Source: Oceanicaulis alexandrii DSM 11625
GTDB lineage: Bacteria > Pseudomonadota > Alphaproteobacteria > Caulobacterales > Maricaulaceae
Reading direction: 5' to 3'
Assembly (NCBI RefSeq): GCF_000420265.1
Contig: NZ_ATUP01000001.1
Span: forward strand, 1,178,001-1,242,000
DNA length: 64,000 nucleotides
Shown here piece by piece: positions 10,201 through 18,351 of the stretch; the stretch's first letter is position 1, and each line of letters begins with the position of its first letter. The translations under genes and the position numbers were made by a program. Below the pieces are notes generated by a model. It searched no databases, had not been told where the DNA came from, and saw nothing but the letters and a program-made list of their open reading frames with translations.

Positions 10201-10404
10201 GGCGAAGGGCGGGCCGTCATAGAACACGAACTGGTCGTCTTCGGGGCGCTCATCAATCGAGGCCTGGAAGGTGCCGTCCTGTTTCCAGAAGGCGAGAATG
10301 TCTGAATCGATCTTGGGCAGCTCCGACGGTCCGGGAACCGTAGGAAAACGGCGCTCGGATGCGCCTTCAGCCGTATTGGCGTCGCTCTTGGTCGCGTCGG
10401 CCAT
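7234..10404 (-). CDS. ileS: Isoleucyl-tRNA synthetase, type 2 (eukaryote-like)
   Basis: Charges tRNA-Ile. The start at 10404 is chosen because GAGG lies 6 bases upstream and the following residues are the first conserved ones; an in-frame ATG 72 bases earlier adds a non-conserved stretch. The product has 1056 residues. HYGH is at 73-76 in FYDGPPFANGLPHYGH, followed by RRFGWDTHGLPAE; the second signature reads KLSKR at 620-624 instead of KMSKS. These motifs, and the VPYSWAVESPLSNFE segment, are those of the type 2 enzymes found in eukaryotes, archaea, some bacteria and mupirocin-resistant strains (established knowledge). Type 1 is more usual in alphaproteobacteria. Editing domain CP1 (WTTTPWTLPSN) is present. 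It is first gene of the operon with leuS. Confidence 0.96.
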   Translation of the reverse strand: MADATKSDANTAEGASERRFPTVPGPSELPKIDSDILAFWKQDGTFQASIDERPEDDQFVFYDGPPFANGLPHYGHLLTGFAKDVIPRFQTMKGKRVERRFGWDTHGLPAELSAEKDLGISGRKAVLEMGIDKFNAAARAGVMKYAGEWEDYVTRSARWVDFENDYKTLDTSFMESALWAFKQLWDKGLVYKDYRVVPYSWAVESPLSNFETRLDNSYRNRTDPAVTVGFELKAGQGELSGAKILIWTTTPWTLPSNLACAAGADITYAIMQKGEERFILSVNGLEKYKKQLDGAEQIGTVKGSELAGLTYHPPFDYFVGRENAHQILLEDFVVDEDGTGIVHMAPGFGEDDLNACRKAGIGVVVPVDQAGRYTSEIPDYEGLLVFDANKPIIQRMKEEGKLFRHDTYDHNYPHCWRTDEPLIYKAVDSWYLKVSDFRERMVELNQEINWSPGHVKDGIFGNWLAGAQDWNISRSRFWGTPIPVWVSDDPNYPRVDVYGSIEELEAEFGVKVTDLHRPYIDELTRPNPDDPTGKSTMRRVEDVFDVWFDSGSMPYAQVHYPFENKEWFEANFPADFIVEYVAQTRGWFYTLMVLSTMLFDRPPFKNAICHGVVLDENRQKLSKRLRNYPDPMEFFDQYGSDVMRWFLISSPVLTGGDLLVPKEGREIASVQREAIAPLLNAYSFFSLYANLEDRQPQIITSADDPLDRYILTKTGELASAVEAALDGYDVPRACKEATAFFDALTNWYIRRSRARFWGSEDEAAKNAAFDTLYTVLVKVCRVLAPLLPIVSEKVYKALTGDRSVHLTLWPKADEFPSDHALVRSMDLVRDACSAALAVRERSRLRVRLPLKTLTIVHADSAALEPFSDLIRDEVNVRAVATSTDLDAYGRVELKPDPRIGKRLGKAMKDVMAASRSGDFTLNDDGTASVAGQTLAAEEFTMRVVTDEGSDAEPFAGTGAIVLDTSVDEDQAREGLARDLIRAIQTARKDAGLDVSDRIALGISGGDAVAAAIAAHGDFIRDETLAVSLSTEAGAGFVSETDIQGDAVRISVEKAAA

Positions 10405-10526
10405 ATCAATCCTCGTCTCACATGTTTCTGACGGCTTCCCCACGCCTTTAACTGGCGCGTCACATGACAATGCCATTCACGGAGGAAAGCCTGCACCAGA
10501 TAAGTACAGTCAACATGCGGCGGTAC

Positions 10527-10544
10527 CCCCTGTATGCTCAGGGG
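10527..10544 (-). terminator. Possible weak terminator after metB
   Basis: CCCCTG-tatgct-CAGGGG forms a 6-bp hairpin 17 bases past the metB stop codon on the minus strand. No U-run follows, so it may only be a mRNA 3'-end stabiliser. Confidence 0.35.
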
Positions 10545-10560
10545 TCAAGACGCAGGGGCG

Positions 10561-11706
10561 CTAAAGCGCGCTGAGCGCCTGTTCCAGATCCGCCCAGAGA
10601 TCGTCCGGCGCTTCGAGACCGACCGACAAACGCACCAGACCGTCCGTCACGCCCGCCTCTTGCCGCGCGTCTGGCGTCATGGCGGCATGGGTCATAGTTG
10701 CGGGGATGGCGCACAGGCTTTCCACCCCGCCCAGCGACTGGGCCAGGATGAACAGCTCAAGCGATTGAACGAACTGGCGCGCCGCCGCTTCACCGCCTGT
10801 CAGCTCCAGGCTCATCAGCGGGCCGAACCCGTCTTGCTGGGATTTGGCGATGGCGTGACCGGGATGATCCTCAAGGCCGGGATAGTCCACCCGCACCACC
10901 TTTGGGCTGACCTTGAGGCGCCGGGCGATCTCAAGCGCGGAGTCTGACTGGGCTTTCGCCCGCACCGGCAGGGTGCGCAGCCCACGCATGGCGAGGAAGG
11001 CGTCAAACGCCCCGCCCACGGCGCCCGCCGCGTTCGCCCACCAGCTGAGACGCTCCACATGGTCAGGATCCCGGGCGCAAACCACGCCGCCCACCATGTC
11101 GGAATGCCCGTTGATCATCTTGGTGAGCGAGCTGACCACCAGATCCGCGCCCAGCGCGATCGGGCGCTGGAGGGCGGGCGACAGCACGGTGTTGTCCACC
11201 ACCGCCAGCGCCCCCGCCGCCTTCGCCCGCACGCAAGCCGTCTGAAGATCGGTCAGACGCAGGCGCGGATTGGAGGGAGTCTCGAAAAAGACCAGATCCG
11301 CCCCGTCCCACAACGCCTCTTCCAGCGCGGCGTCATCCGTGCAGTCCACATAGACGAGGTCAAAGCCGCGCTGCTGGCTGCGCGCATCCATCAGGCGCCG
11401 CGTGCCGCCATAGCAATCATGGGCGCAGACGATGCGCGCGCCGTTGGGCAGCAGATTGAGCACCAGATCAATCGCCGCCATTCCCGAACTGGCCACCACC
11501 GCGCCGGAGGCCCCTTCCAGCGCTGCAAGGGCGGCGGCCAGTTCCGCCCGACCGGGTTGGCCAGTACGGGCATAGTCAAACGCGCCAGGCTGGGCCGGAT
11601 CGGCCCGCCGATAGGCGCTCGAAACCTGAATGGGCGCGACAACCGCGCCATGACCGGGATCGCAATTGATCCCGGCGCGAACCGCGCGCGTGCGAAACTC
11701 AGTCAT
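10561..11706 (-). CDS. metB: Cystathionine gamma-synthase (trans-sulfuration PLP enzyme)
   Basis: PLP enzyme of the Cys/Met metabolism family, predicted to join activated homoserine with cysteine to give cystathionine for methionine synthesis. The 381 residues match family length. The cofactor Lys196 is in SSLTKMINGHSD, Asp171 that holds the pyridine N is in VVDNTVLSP, and the substrate/phosphate segment YARTGQPGR is at 45-53, with SSGMAAI at 73-79. It is the last gene of hom-metX-metB and overlaps metX by 8 bases, so the acyl-homoserine product of MetX is its likely substrate. Distinguishing MetB from MetZ (sulfhydrylase) or MetC by eye is unsafe; context favours MetB. Confidence 0.85.
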   Translation of the reverse strand: MTEFRTRAVRAGINCDPGHGAVVAPIQVSSAYRRADPAQPGAFDYARTGQPGRAELAAALAALEGASGAVVASSGMAAIDLVLNLLPNGARIVCAHDCYGGTRRLMDARSQQRGFDLVYVDCTDDAALEEALWDGADLVFFETPSNPRLRLTDLQTACVRAKAAGALAVVDNTVLSPALQRPIALGADLVVSSLTKMINGHSDMVGGVVCARDPDHVERLSWWANAAGAVGGAFDAFLAMRGLRTLPVRAKAQSDSALEIARRLKVSPKVVRVDYPGLEDHPGHAIAKSQQDGFGPLMSLELTGGEAAARQFVQSLELFILAQSLGGVESLCAIPATMTHAAMTPDARQEAGVTDGLVRLSVGLEAPDDLWADLEQALSAL

Positions 11707-12646
11707 CTCGCCCCTCCAGAAACGCGTTCACCAACGCTGTCTCCTTGAGAAATCCGTCATGCCCGTAAAGGCTGTCGCGGACGACCAGCCGCGCCTCACA
11801 TCCGGTCAGGGCGTCGCGCGTGGCCTGAATTTGAGCCAGCGGCGTCAGCGTGTCAGAGGCGAAGGCCAGAAGGCGCACCGGACAGCGGATTTTCGACAGG
11901 TCCGGGGCGGCGGCCTCCATCGACGCCAAGCGTGACAGGAAACGCTCGGGCGTGACGGCGCCCGCATACTCTGCCCCACGCGCCGCCAGATAGGCTTCAA
12001 TCCCGCCCGGCTCGCCGTCCGGACCGAAGCGTTCAGCAAATTCGTCAGCGGTGCGATACGTGGTCATAGCCAGGCGGCGGGCGAGATCGACCCCGCGCGC
12101 GCCCTGACCCGCGTCAATCGCCAGTTTCAGGATTTCGCGCTGGATCGACCGCAACCCTTGAGTCATCGGATGCACGCCCGCACTCGCGCACAAAAGATCG
12201 AGCCGTGTGACCCGATCCGGCGCCAGGGTCGCCAGCGTCAGCCCCACAGTGCCGCCATAACTGGCGCCCACCAATGTGAAACGCTCAATTCCAGCCGCAT
12301 CCGCCAGCATCAACACCGCCGCCGCCTGGTCCTCGACGGTCGGAAACGGTTCTGCGGCGTCGTCCAGAAAATCCATCGACACCAGGCGGCGACGGCTCGG
12401 GTCAAGCGCGCCGTCCGCACCGGCGACTCCCGGCCACCAGCCCGGCCCGTCTTCATCCGCGACCAGTCTGCGATCCGCCGAAATGCCGCCCAGCACCAGG
12501 GTCGCGGCGCCGTCGTCAGGTCCGACGACGCGGCCGCGCACATCTGACCAGCCGCCGCCATTCGGGCGTTCAAAGCCGCAGCTATACTCCTGCACACGCC
12601 AATGAGAGGGGCGACATCGGCCAGTGTCTGACGCCAGCGCCGTCAT
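11699..12646 (-). CDS. metX: Homoserine O-acyltransferase (MetX alpha/beta-hydrolase type, probably succinyl)
   Basis: Alpha/beta-hydrolase-fold acyltransferase that activates homoserine for methionine synthesis. At 315 residues it is shorter than classical MetX (about 380), like the MetX-type succinyltransferases of Xanthomonadales, so O-succinyl transfer is inferred. The nucleophile elbow GASYGG places Ser129; Asp265 (ASDTLTPL) and His296 (YGHDGFLKE) complete the triad. The start codon overlaps the hom stop codon as ATGA and the end overlaps metB by 8 bases, so the three genes are translationally coupled. Control is expected from the SAM-II riboswitch upstream of hom. Acetyl versus succinyl specificity needs an enzyme test. 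Confidence 0.85.
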   Translation of the reverse strand: MTALASDTGRCRPSHWRVQEYSCGFERPNGGGWSDVRGRVVGPDDGAATLVLGGISADRRLVADEDGPGWWPGVAGADGALDPSRRRLVSMDFLDDAAEPFPTVEDQAAAVLMLADAAGIERFTLVGASYGGTVGLTLATLAPDRVTRLDLLCASAGVHPMTQGLRSIQREILKLAIDAGQGARGVDLARRLAMTTYRTADEFAERFGPDGEPGGIEAYLAARGAEYAGAVTPERFLSRLASMEAAAPDLSKIRCPVRLLAFASDTLTPLAQIQATRDALTGCEARLVVRDSLYGHDGFLKETALVNAFLEGRDD

Positions 12647-13623
12647 GAGCGTTGAGCTTTCACAAGACGGTTGAGATCGCCGATCAGGCTGCCCGCCGTC
12701 GGCAAGCGTCCCGCGCCTTTGCCCGCCACGATCACTTCTGCGCCACGCTCAGGCAGCAGCACGACCACATTGCCTTCCGCCCGCGCCCGCGACAGCGGAT
12801 CATTGAGCGGCAGAGCCTCCAGGCGCACCTGTGCGCTCACGCCTGACACCGTGCGCGACAGACACCCGATCTGGCGGATGCGACGGCCATCCAGACGCGC
12901 CGCCTCCAGCACATGGGCGGGCAGGTCCCGGATCGAGGCTGTGGGGATGGCGGCGGGATCAAGAACGACGCCCCAGGCCTCTCGTGCGATCAAGGCGAGC
13001 TTGTTCGCCGCATCCAGACCATCGAGGTCTGCGCTGGGGTCCGCCTCGGCGAAGCCGGCGTCTTGCGCCTCTTGGACCGACGCCGAGAGACTGCGGCCTG
13101 AAGCCAGACGGTCGAGGACGAAATTGGAGGTGCCGTTCAGCACGCCCCTCACCCGTCCCACCTTGACGCCGCTATCACGCAAACGCGCCACGGTTTCCAG
13201 AACCGGCGCGCCGCCTCCGACGGCCGACGAACAGGCAAAGGTGCGCCGCGCCGCATAAGTTCTGGCGACCAGATCAGGACGGCGGGCGGCCACATCCTTG
13301 TTGGCGGTCACCACATGGCAGCCTTCACGCACCGCGCGCTCGACCAGGGCTTCAGCCTCAGCCCCGCCGGGCAGCGCTTCAATCACCAGCTCCGGCTTGA
13401 GCGCAAAAACAGCGTCCGCATCTGTGAAGACAGGAAAGCCCGAAACGCCTTCAGGGCGCGGCGTACGAGTGAGAATGCCCAGGAGCTCAATGCCGTCCGG
13501 CAGGCGCTCGATCACGCCGCCGCCCACAACGCCGCAGCCCAGCATGATCGCGCGCATGCGGCGAACCGGCGGATGGGACGGTGAGGACTGTGCGGGGTGA
13601 TCCAGCAAGGCCGGATAGGTCAT
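12643..13623 (-). CDS. hom: Homoserine dehydrogenase of the methionine operon
   Basis: NAD(P)-dependent reduction of aspartate semialdehyde to homoserine. The start at 13623 follows AAGGAG by 7 bases; an upstream in-frame ATG lacks a site. The 326-residue product has a Rossmann motif GCGVVGGG at 29-36, the TANKD segment, SSAVGGGAPV, VLNGTSNFVLD and FAEADPSADLDGLDAANKLAL with the catalytic Asp/Lys. It ends soon after GKGAGRLPTAGSLIGDL, so the C-terminal ACT domain found in many Hom proteins (about 430 residues) is absent. It begins the hom-metX-metB operon, and a second homoserine dehydrogenase is fused into ThrA at 34150-35934. Its SD lies in a predicted hairpin downstream of a SAM-II aptamer. 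Confidence 0.93.
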   Translation of the reverse strand: MTYPALLDHPAQSSPSHPPVRRMRAIMLGCGVVGGGVIERLPDGIELLGILTRTPRPEGVSGFPVFTDADAVFALKPELVIEALPGGAEAEALVERAVREGCHVVTANKDVAARRPDLVARTYAARRTFACSSAVGGGAPVLETVARLRDSGVKVGRVRGVLNGTSNFVLDRLASGRSLSASVQEAQDAGFAEADPSADLDGLDAANKLALIAREAWGVVLDPAAIPTASIRDLPAHVLEAARLDGRRIRQIGCLSRTVSGVSAQVRLEALPLNDPLSRARAEGNVVVLLPERGAEVIVAGKGAGRLPTAGSLIGDLNRLVKAQRS

Positions 13624-13626
13624 GAT

Positions 13627-13681
13627 GCTCTCCTTGGTTTTCACACGCGCCGGTCTGGGCAACCGGGCGGAACAAGAGAGC
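13627..13681 (-). promoter_or_regulatory. SD-sequestering hairpin of hom leader
   Basis: In the leader RNA, GCUCUCUUG (13681-13673) can pair with CAAGGAGAGC (13636-13627), which contains the hom ribosome site, giving nine pairs with one bulged G. The loop holds a nested CCGGU/ACCGG hairpin. Just upstream, GCGTCGAGT and ACTCGACGC form a 9-bp helix that could compete. Inferred as the expression platform of the SAM-II riboswitch. Confidence 0.5.
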
Positions 13682-13741
13682 GGTGCGTCGAGTGCGTCCG
13701 AAACGGACTGAGGGAGGTCAGGACCAGACAAACTCGACGCT

Positions 13742-13795
13742 TCGCTTTAGCCGCACTTATTCCGCGCCCGCAAGCTGAAGCTCAAATCGGCGCAA
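13742..13795 (-). ncRNA. SAM-II riboswitch aptamer upstream of hom-metX-metB
   Basis: Read on the minus strand, the leader has P1 GCGCC (13793-13789) / GGCGC (13768-13764), a loop with GAUUUGAG, then CUUGCGG, and after P1 the segment GGAAUAAGUGCGGCUAAAG. Order and bases match the SAM-II (metA/metX) class as I recall it: GAUUU in loop 1, CUUGC, a GAUAAA-like strand and the conserved GCUAAA (13751-13746). SAM-II is an alphaproteobacterial riboswitch that represses methionine genes when S-adenosylmethionine binds. The gene context fits exactly. Confidence 0.85.
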
Positions 13796-13800
13796 ATATG

Positions 13801-13829
13801 GATATAAGGATATGTTTATATCTTGTCTA
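13801..13829 (-). promoter_or_regulatory. Predicted sigma-70 promoter of hom-metX-metB
   Basis: On the minus strand, TAGACA (-35, 13829-13824) and TATATC (-10, 13806-13801) are separated by 17 bases, which would start transcription a few bases upstream of the SAM-II aptamer. The spacer contains a GATAT-N4-ATATC inverted repeat (13809-13822), possibly an additional operator. Confidence 0.55.
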
Positions 13830-13837
13830 GCGCTTTC

Positions 13838-14539
13838 TCACATGCCGTGATCAAGCACCGTCCACACCGCGAGCGCGATCAGGGCGCCGCCGGCCAGAAG
13901 CCGCAGCCAGAGCTGGCGCGCCAGAGCCTGCAAGGCGCCCACGCCCAGCCCCACCGCCATCAGGGCGGGCAGCGTCCCGAGACCGAACCCGGCCATCACC
14001 AACCCGCCCTGCACAGGTGATCCGGTCAGCCCGGCGTAGAACGTCATCAGATAAATCAGCGCACAGGGCATCAGCCCCCAGACAAGACCCAGACCGACCG
14101 GACCGAAACGGTGCAAGTGATGCAAGCGCTTGGTGATCGGCGCCGACAGACGCGCCCCCAACCGTCCAGCCTGTCCGCCGAAAATCGGGATCTCCATGAT
14201 CGAGAACCCGGCCGCCATCAGCACGAGTGCGGAAAGATAGCGCGCAACGTCATGAAACGCGGCGGGCGGACGTTGGTCCTGTAACCCCCACCCGATAAAG
14301 CCTGCGATCACGCCCAGCCCCACATAGAGCGCGATCCGCGCCAGCTGAGCCTGAAACAAACGCGAGGCGCGCCGCATCGGCGACCCGTCGGCCCCGCCCA
14401 GCGCCAGCATTGCGGCGATGCCGCCGCACATGGCCAGGCAATGGGCGCTGGTGGACAGGCCGGCGATCAATCCGGCGAGAAAATCGATCTCCACGCGGCC
14501 GCCCAGAAGCGGCCCCACATCCATTCCGGGGTGTGTCAA
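13838..14539 (-). CDS. TauE/SafE-like membrane protein of the COG2836 type, next to cbb3 genes
   Basis: Polytopic inner-membrane protein of 233 residues with about six hydrophobic segments, of the sulfite exporter TauE/SafE superfamily. The N-terminal motif STSAHCLAMCGG (29-40, His33, Cys34, Met37, Cys38) marks the COG2836 branch often encoded beside cbb3 oxidase genes and suspected of copper handling; that role is inference. The chosen start is TTG at 14539, because AGGAGG lies 7 bases upstream. It is divergent from ccoN and in tandem with hom, whose promoter begins only nine bases past its stop. Nothing distinguishes copper from sulfite transport in the sequence alone. Confidence 0.75.
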   Translation of the reverse strand: MTHPGMDVGPLLGGRVEIDFLAGLIAGLSTSAHCLAMCGGIAAMLALGGADGSPMRRASRLFQAQLARIALYVGLGVIAGFIGWGLQDQRPPAAFHDVARYLSALVLMAAGFSIMEIPIFGGQAGRLGARLSAPITKRLHHLHRFGPVGLGLVWGLMPCALIYLMTFYAGLTGSPVQGGLVMAGFGLGTLPALMAVGLGVGALQALARQLWLRLLAGGALIALAVWTVLDHGM

Positions 14540-14737
14540 CGTGTCGCCTCCTTCAGGCCTTGTCTCTCAATGCGCCGCAAAACCCTTGAAATTCTGTGGG
14601 AACACAGGTGATCTCGGCGCATCGGACTGTATGGCCGCCCGTATGGAAAGGGTGCTGAGGCATATTGCCATAGTTTCATCTTGCTCCTTTCCCAGCCAAG
14701 ACAGTCACGGACATTGCCTTCATCAGGGAGGGGCGAA

Positions 14738-16396
14738 ATGACCGCGCACGCGGACCGACCCAAAACCGGCTTAGACGCCAACGCTATGATAATCGGCGGC
14801 ATACTGCTGCTTGGCGCCCTTTGGTCGCTGTTTGCAGCAGCCAATGGCGCAGACGCCAATATGAGACTTCACGCCTGGGTGATCGGGGCCGGCTTCGTGC
14901 TGGGCCTGTTCGGCATGGTGGGCGTGTACTCAAACGGCGGGGTCGAGCGCGACCCCACCCAGTACAACGAAAACATCGTCAAATACGGCGTCATCGCCTC
15001 CATGTTCTGGGCGATTGCGGGCCTTCTGGTCGGCGTCATCATCGCCTCGCAACTGGCCTGGCCCGCTTTCCTCTCCTGGGATGCGCTTCCTCAGCTGAAT
15101 TTCGGGCGTCTGCGTCCGGTCCACACCAGCGCGGTGATCTTCGCCTTTGGGGGCAATGTGCTGATCGCCACGAGCTTTTATGTGGTCCAGCGCACCACGC
15201 GCGCCCGCCTCGCTGGCGGCGTGTGGCCCTGGTTCGTGTTCTGGGGCTATCAGCTGTTCATCGTGGTCGCGGCCACGGGCTATCTGCTGGGCATCACCCA
15301 GTCGAAAGAATACGCCGAGCCTGAATGGTACGCCGATATCTGGCTGACCCTGGTCTGGGTCGTCTACCTGCTGGTGTTCCTGGGCACGCTGGCCAAGCGC
15401 AAAGAGCCCCACATCTATGTGGCGAACTGGTTCTATCTCGCCTTCATCGTCACCGTGGCGATGCTGCACGTGGTCAACAATCTGGCCATGCCGGCGTCTT
15501 TGCTGGGCTCGCGCTCCTATTCCGCCTTCTCGGGCGTTCAGGACGCGCTGACCCAGTGGTGGTACGGCCACAACGCCGTGGGCTTCTTCCTGACCGCCGG
15601 CTTCCTGGGGATCATGTACTATTTCATCCCCAAGCGGGCTGAGCGACCGGTCTATTCCTACCGCCTGTCGATCATCCACTTCTGGTCCCTGATCTTCATC
15701 TATATCTGGGCGGGCCCGCACCACTTGCACTATACGGCTCTGCCGGAATGGGCGCAGACGCTGGGCATGACCTTCTCGATCATGTTGTGGATGCCGTCCT
15801 GGGGCGGGATGATCAACGGCCTGATGACCCTGTCAGGGGCGTGGGACAAGCTGCGCACCGACCCGGTGATCCGCATGCTGGTGGTCTCGGTCGCCTTCTA
15901 CGGCATGTCGACCTTTGAAGGCCCGGTCATGTCGGTGCGCGCCGTGAACTCGCTGTCGCACTATACCGACTGGACAATCGGCCACGTGCATTCCGGCGCT
16001 CTGGGCTGGGTGGGCTTCATCTCCTTCGGCGCGATCTACTGCCTGGTTCCCTGGCTGTGGAAGCGCAAGGGCATGTTCTCGCGCGCCCTCATTGAGTGGC
16101 ACTTCTGGATCGCGACCCTGGGCATCCTTCTGTACATCACCTCGATGTGGGTGTCGGGCATCATGCAAGGCCTGATGTGGCGCTCTTATGACTCGCTGGG
16201 CTTCCTGGAATACTCGTTCGTCGAGACCGTTGAAGCCATGCATCCGTCCTACATCATTCGCGCCGTGGGCGGGCTGATGTACCTGGCGGGCGCTCTGTTG
16301 ATGGTGTGGAACGTCTACAAGACCATCAAGGGCGACGTCGAAGATACCGAGGACGCGGTGAACCCGCAGTCCGCCGCTATCCAACCGGCCGAATAG
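14738..16396 (+). CDS. ccoN: cbb3-type cytochrome c oxidase subunit I
   Basis: Catalytic subunit of the high-affinity cbb3 terminal oxidase in the inner membrane; it reduces oxygen at a haem b3-CuB site. The start at 14738 follows GGGAGGGGCGAA; a possible ATG 57 bases upstream is rejected because it lacks a ribosome site and falls before the conserved region. The product has 552 residues and about 12-14 membrane segments. Haem/copper ligands are visible in [28 protein letters not shown] and [11 protein letters not shown]. It is the first gene of ccoNOQP, with ccoO 10 bases downstream. No TTGAT-N4-ATCAA Fnr/FixK box was found in the 198 bases upstream. Confidence 0.97.
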   Translation: MTAHADRPKTGLDANAMIIGGILLLGALWSLFAAANGADANMRLHAWVIGAGFVLGLFGMVGVYSNGGVERDPTQYNENIVKYGVIASMFWAIAGLLVGVIIASQLAWPAFLSWDALPQLNFGRLRPVHTSAVIFAFGGNVLIATSFYVVQRTTRARLAGGVWPWFVFWGYQLFIVVAATGYLLGITQSKEYAEPEWYADIWLTLVWVVYLLVFLGTLAKRKEPHIYVANWFYLAFIVTVAMLHVVNNLAMPASLLGSRSYSAFSGVQDALTQWWYGHNAVGFFLTAGFLGIMYYFIPKRAERPVYSYRLSIIHFWSLIFIYIWAGPHHLHYTALPEWAQTLGMTFSIMLWMPSWGGMINGLMTLSGAWDKLRTDPVIRMLVVSVAFYGMSTFEGPVMSVRAVNSLSHYTDWTIGHVHSGALGWVGFISFGAIYCLVPWLWKRKGMFSRALIEWHFWIATLGILLYITSMWVSGIMQGLMWRSYDSLGFLEYSFVETVEAMHPSYIIRAVGGLMYLAGALLMVWNVYKTIKGDVEDTEDAVNPQSAAIQPAE

Positions 16397-16406
16397 GGAG
16401 GCGGAT

Positions 16407-17165
16407 ATGGCGAAAAAAGAAAATCCGATCTGGGGCTGGCACAAGAAGGTTCTCGAGCAGAACTCGCTGGTGCTGACCGTGGGCGTGCTGGCTGTCGTCT
16501 CCATTGGCGGCCTCGTGGAGATCGCTCCGCTCTTCTATCTTGATGAGACCATCGAGGAAGTGGAAGGCGTGCGTCCCCATTCACCGCTGGCGCTGATGGG
16601 CCGTGACATCTACATCCGGGAGGGCTGTTACAACTGCCACTCCCAGATGGTCCGCCCGCTGCGTGACGAGGTGGAGCGCTACGGCCATTACTCGCTGGCG
16701 GCCGAGAGCATGTACGACCACCCCTTCCAATGGGGCTCCAAACGCACCGGGCCGGACCTGGCCCGGCTGGGGAACAAGTATTCTGATGAATGGCACCGCG
16801 ACCATATGCGCGATCCGCGTTCGGTGGTGCCTGAATCCATCATGCCGCCCTATGCGTTCCTGGAGACCACCGAGCTGGAAACCGAAGTGGTGGAAGGTCG
16901 TTTGCGGGCGCTGCGCCGGCTGGGCGTGCCTTACACCGACGAGATGATCGAAAATGCTGAGTCTGATCTGGAGGCCCAGCTCGATCCCTATTCGGCCAGT
17001 TATGACGCCTTCGTGGCCCGGTATCCGGGCGCGCCGATCCGCGATTTCGACGGCAATCCGGAGATGATCTCCGAGCTGGACGCCCTGATCGCGTATCTGC
17101 AGGTGCTCGGCACGATGGTGGACTTCTCCACCTATCAGGCCGACGCTGACGAGAACCTGAGGTAG
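16407..17165 (+). CDS. ccoO: cbb3-type cytochrome c oxidase subunit II (monohaem cytochrome c)
   Basis: Membrane-anchored monohaem cytochrome c subunit passing electrons from CcoP to CcoN. The 252-residue protein has one N-terminal membrane helix (about 27-47) and the haem motif CYNCH in [18 protein letters not shown], the standard family signature. An axial Met lies in the [11 protein letters not shown] segment. GGGAGGCGGAT precedes the start. It is placed between ccoN and ccoQ with gaps of 10 and 6 bases, so all are made together. Confidence 0.97.
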   Translation: MAKKENPIWGWHKKVLEQNSLVLTVGVLAVVSIGGLVEIAPLFYLDETIEEVEGVRPHSPLALMGRDIYIREGCYNCHSQMVRPLRDEVERYGHYSLAAESMYDHPFQWGSKRTGPDLARLGNKYSDEWHRDHMRDPRSVVPESIMPPYAFLETTELETEVVEGRLRALRRLGVPYTDEMIENAESDLEAQLDPYSASYDAFVARYPGAPIRDFDGNPEMISELDALIAYLQVLGTMVDFSTYQADADENLR

Positions 17166-17171
17166 GTCGTC

Positions 17172-17360
17172 ATGTACGAAACGCTGTCAAGCTTCGCACA
17201 GACTTGGGGGCTGATCGGGTTCGTGGTGATTTTCGCCACGGTCCTGGTCTACGCCCTCTGGCCGAAAAACCAGGATAAATTTGACGACGCCGCGCGCGTG
17301 CCGCTGGAAGACGATGATCATCCGGACGCCGCCTCGGACACGGAGGACACTCATGTCTGA
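17172..17360 (+). CDS. ccoQ: cbb3 oxidase subunit CcoQ/FixQ
   Basis: Small single-helix subunit (62 residues) of the cbb3 oxidase, known to help stabilise the complex. The membrane helix covers about residues 14-35 (GLIGFVVIFATVLVYALWP), followed by KNQDKFDDAARVPLEDDD, the family's typical acidic tail. A GAGG ribosome site precedes the ATG. The 3' end overlaps ccoP by 8 bases. Confidence 0.93.
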   Translation: MYETLSSFAQTWGLIGFVVIFATVLVYALWPKNQDKFDDAARVPLEDDDHPDAASDTEDTHV

Positions 17361-18321
17361 CGAGCACAAGAAAGACGTCGACGCCTATAGCGGCGTGGAC
17401 ACGACGGGCCATGAATGGGATGGCATCAAGGAGCTCAACAACCCGCTGCCGCGTTGGTGGGTGTGGGTGTTTTACGCCTCCATCGTCTGGTCAGTGATCT
17501 ATTGGGTCTTCATGCCGTCCTGGCCAGCTCTGCCCGGCATGGACGGCCATCTGCGCGGCGTGCGCGATCACTCCGAACGCGCCAATGTGGCCGTCGCGAT
17601 CGCCGAGCTTGAAGAAAGCCGGGCCCCCATGTTCACCCGCCTCACCGAGGCGGCGGACACGGGCGGCATCAGCGCCATTGAAGCGGATCCGGACCTGTTG
17701 AACTTTGCGCTGGCCGCGGGTTCGTCCGCATTCGGCGACAACTGCGCCACCTGTCACGGCGCGGGCGGTCAGGGCTTTATCGGCTATCCCAACCTCAATG
17801 ACGATGTGTGGCTGTGGGGCGGCTCGTTTGACGATATCCGTCACACCCTGCATGTGGGCATTCGCTGGGAGAACAATCCCGACACCCGTTTCTCGCAAAT
17901 GCCGGCCTATGGCCGCGATGAGCTTCTCAGCCGCGAGGAAATCTCGGCGGTCACCGATTACGTCATGACCCTGTCTGACATGATCGAACCCACCGAGGCG
18001 GGCCAGACCACAGGCGCTGAAATCTACGAATTCCAGTGCTCGGCCTGTCACGGCCCGAACGGCATGGGCGACCGCATGCAGGGTGCGCCCAACCTGACCG
18101 ACCAGGAGTGGCTTTATGGCGGGACGCGTGAGCAGATCTCCAACACGATCTGGCGCGGTCCCTATGGCATGATGCCGGCCTGGGAAGGGCGTCTGGATGA
18201 AGAAGTGATCACGGCGCTGGCCGCCTATGTCTATCTTCTGGGCGGTGGTGAAAGCGATGGGGCTTACACCGAGGCCAGTGCGGCCGACGCCATGGGTACG
18301 CTGGACGCGGCGGGCCGCTAG
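17353..18321 (+). CDS. ccoP: cbb3-type cytochrome c oxidase subunit III (dihaem cytochrome c)
   Basis: Dihaem cytochrome c subunit that takes electrons from soluble cytochromes. The start at 17353 is preceded by GGAGGACACTC; an ATG 72 bases upstream in the same frame lies inside ccoQ and adds a non-conserved stretch. The 322-residue product starts with a hydrophilic segment and HEWDGIKELNNPLPRWW, then a membrane helix with the FYASIVWSVIYWVFMPSWP signature. Two CxxCH motifs, CATCH and CSACH, bind haems, with axial Met in SQMPAYG and GMMPAW. It ends the ccoNOQP block; a strong inverted repeat lies before ccoG. Confidence 0.97.
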   Translation: MSDEHKKDVDAYSGVDTTGHEWDGIKELNNPLPRWWVWVFYASIVWSVIYWVFMPSWPALPGMDGHLRGVRDHSERANVAVAIAELEESRAPMFTRLTEAADTGGISAIEADPDLLNFALAAGSSAFGDNCATCHGAGGQGFIGYPNLNDDVWLWGGSFDDIRHTLHVGIRWENNPDTRFSQMPAYGRDELLSREEISAVTDYVMTLSDMIEPTEAGQTTGAEIYEFQCSACHGPNGMGDRMQGAPNLTDQEWLYGGTREQISNTIWRGPYGMMPAWEGRLDEEVITALAAYVYLLGGGESDGAYTEASAADAMGTLDAAGR

Positions 18322-18351
18322 GACGGTCCAACGCGCCATAAGTCTGACGAT

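Noticed and set aside
10405-10560. Possible T-box leader upstream of ileS
   Set aside because: No T-box sequence or long specifier stem was seen in this short region, and T-boxes are not expected in proteobacteria.
14540-14737. Search for an Fnr/FixK box upstream of ccoN
   Set aside because: cbb3 operons often have TTGAT-N4-ATCAA, but no acceptable match was found here, so no such site is reported.
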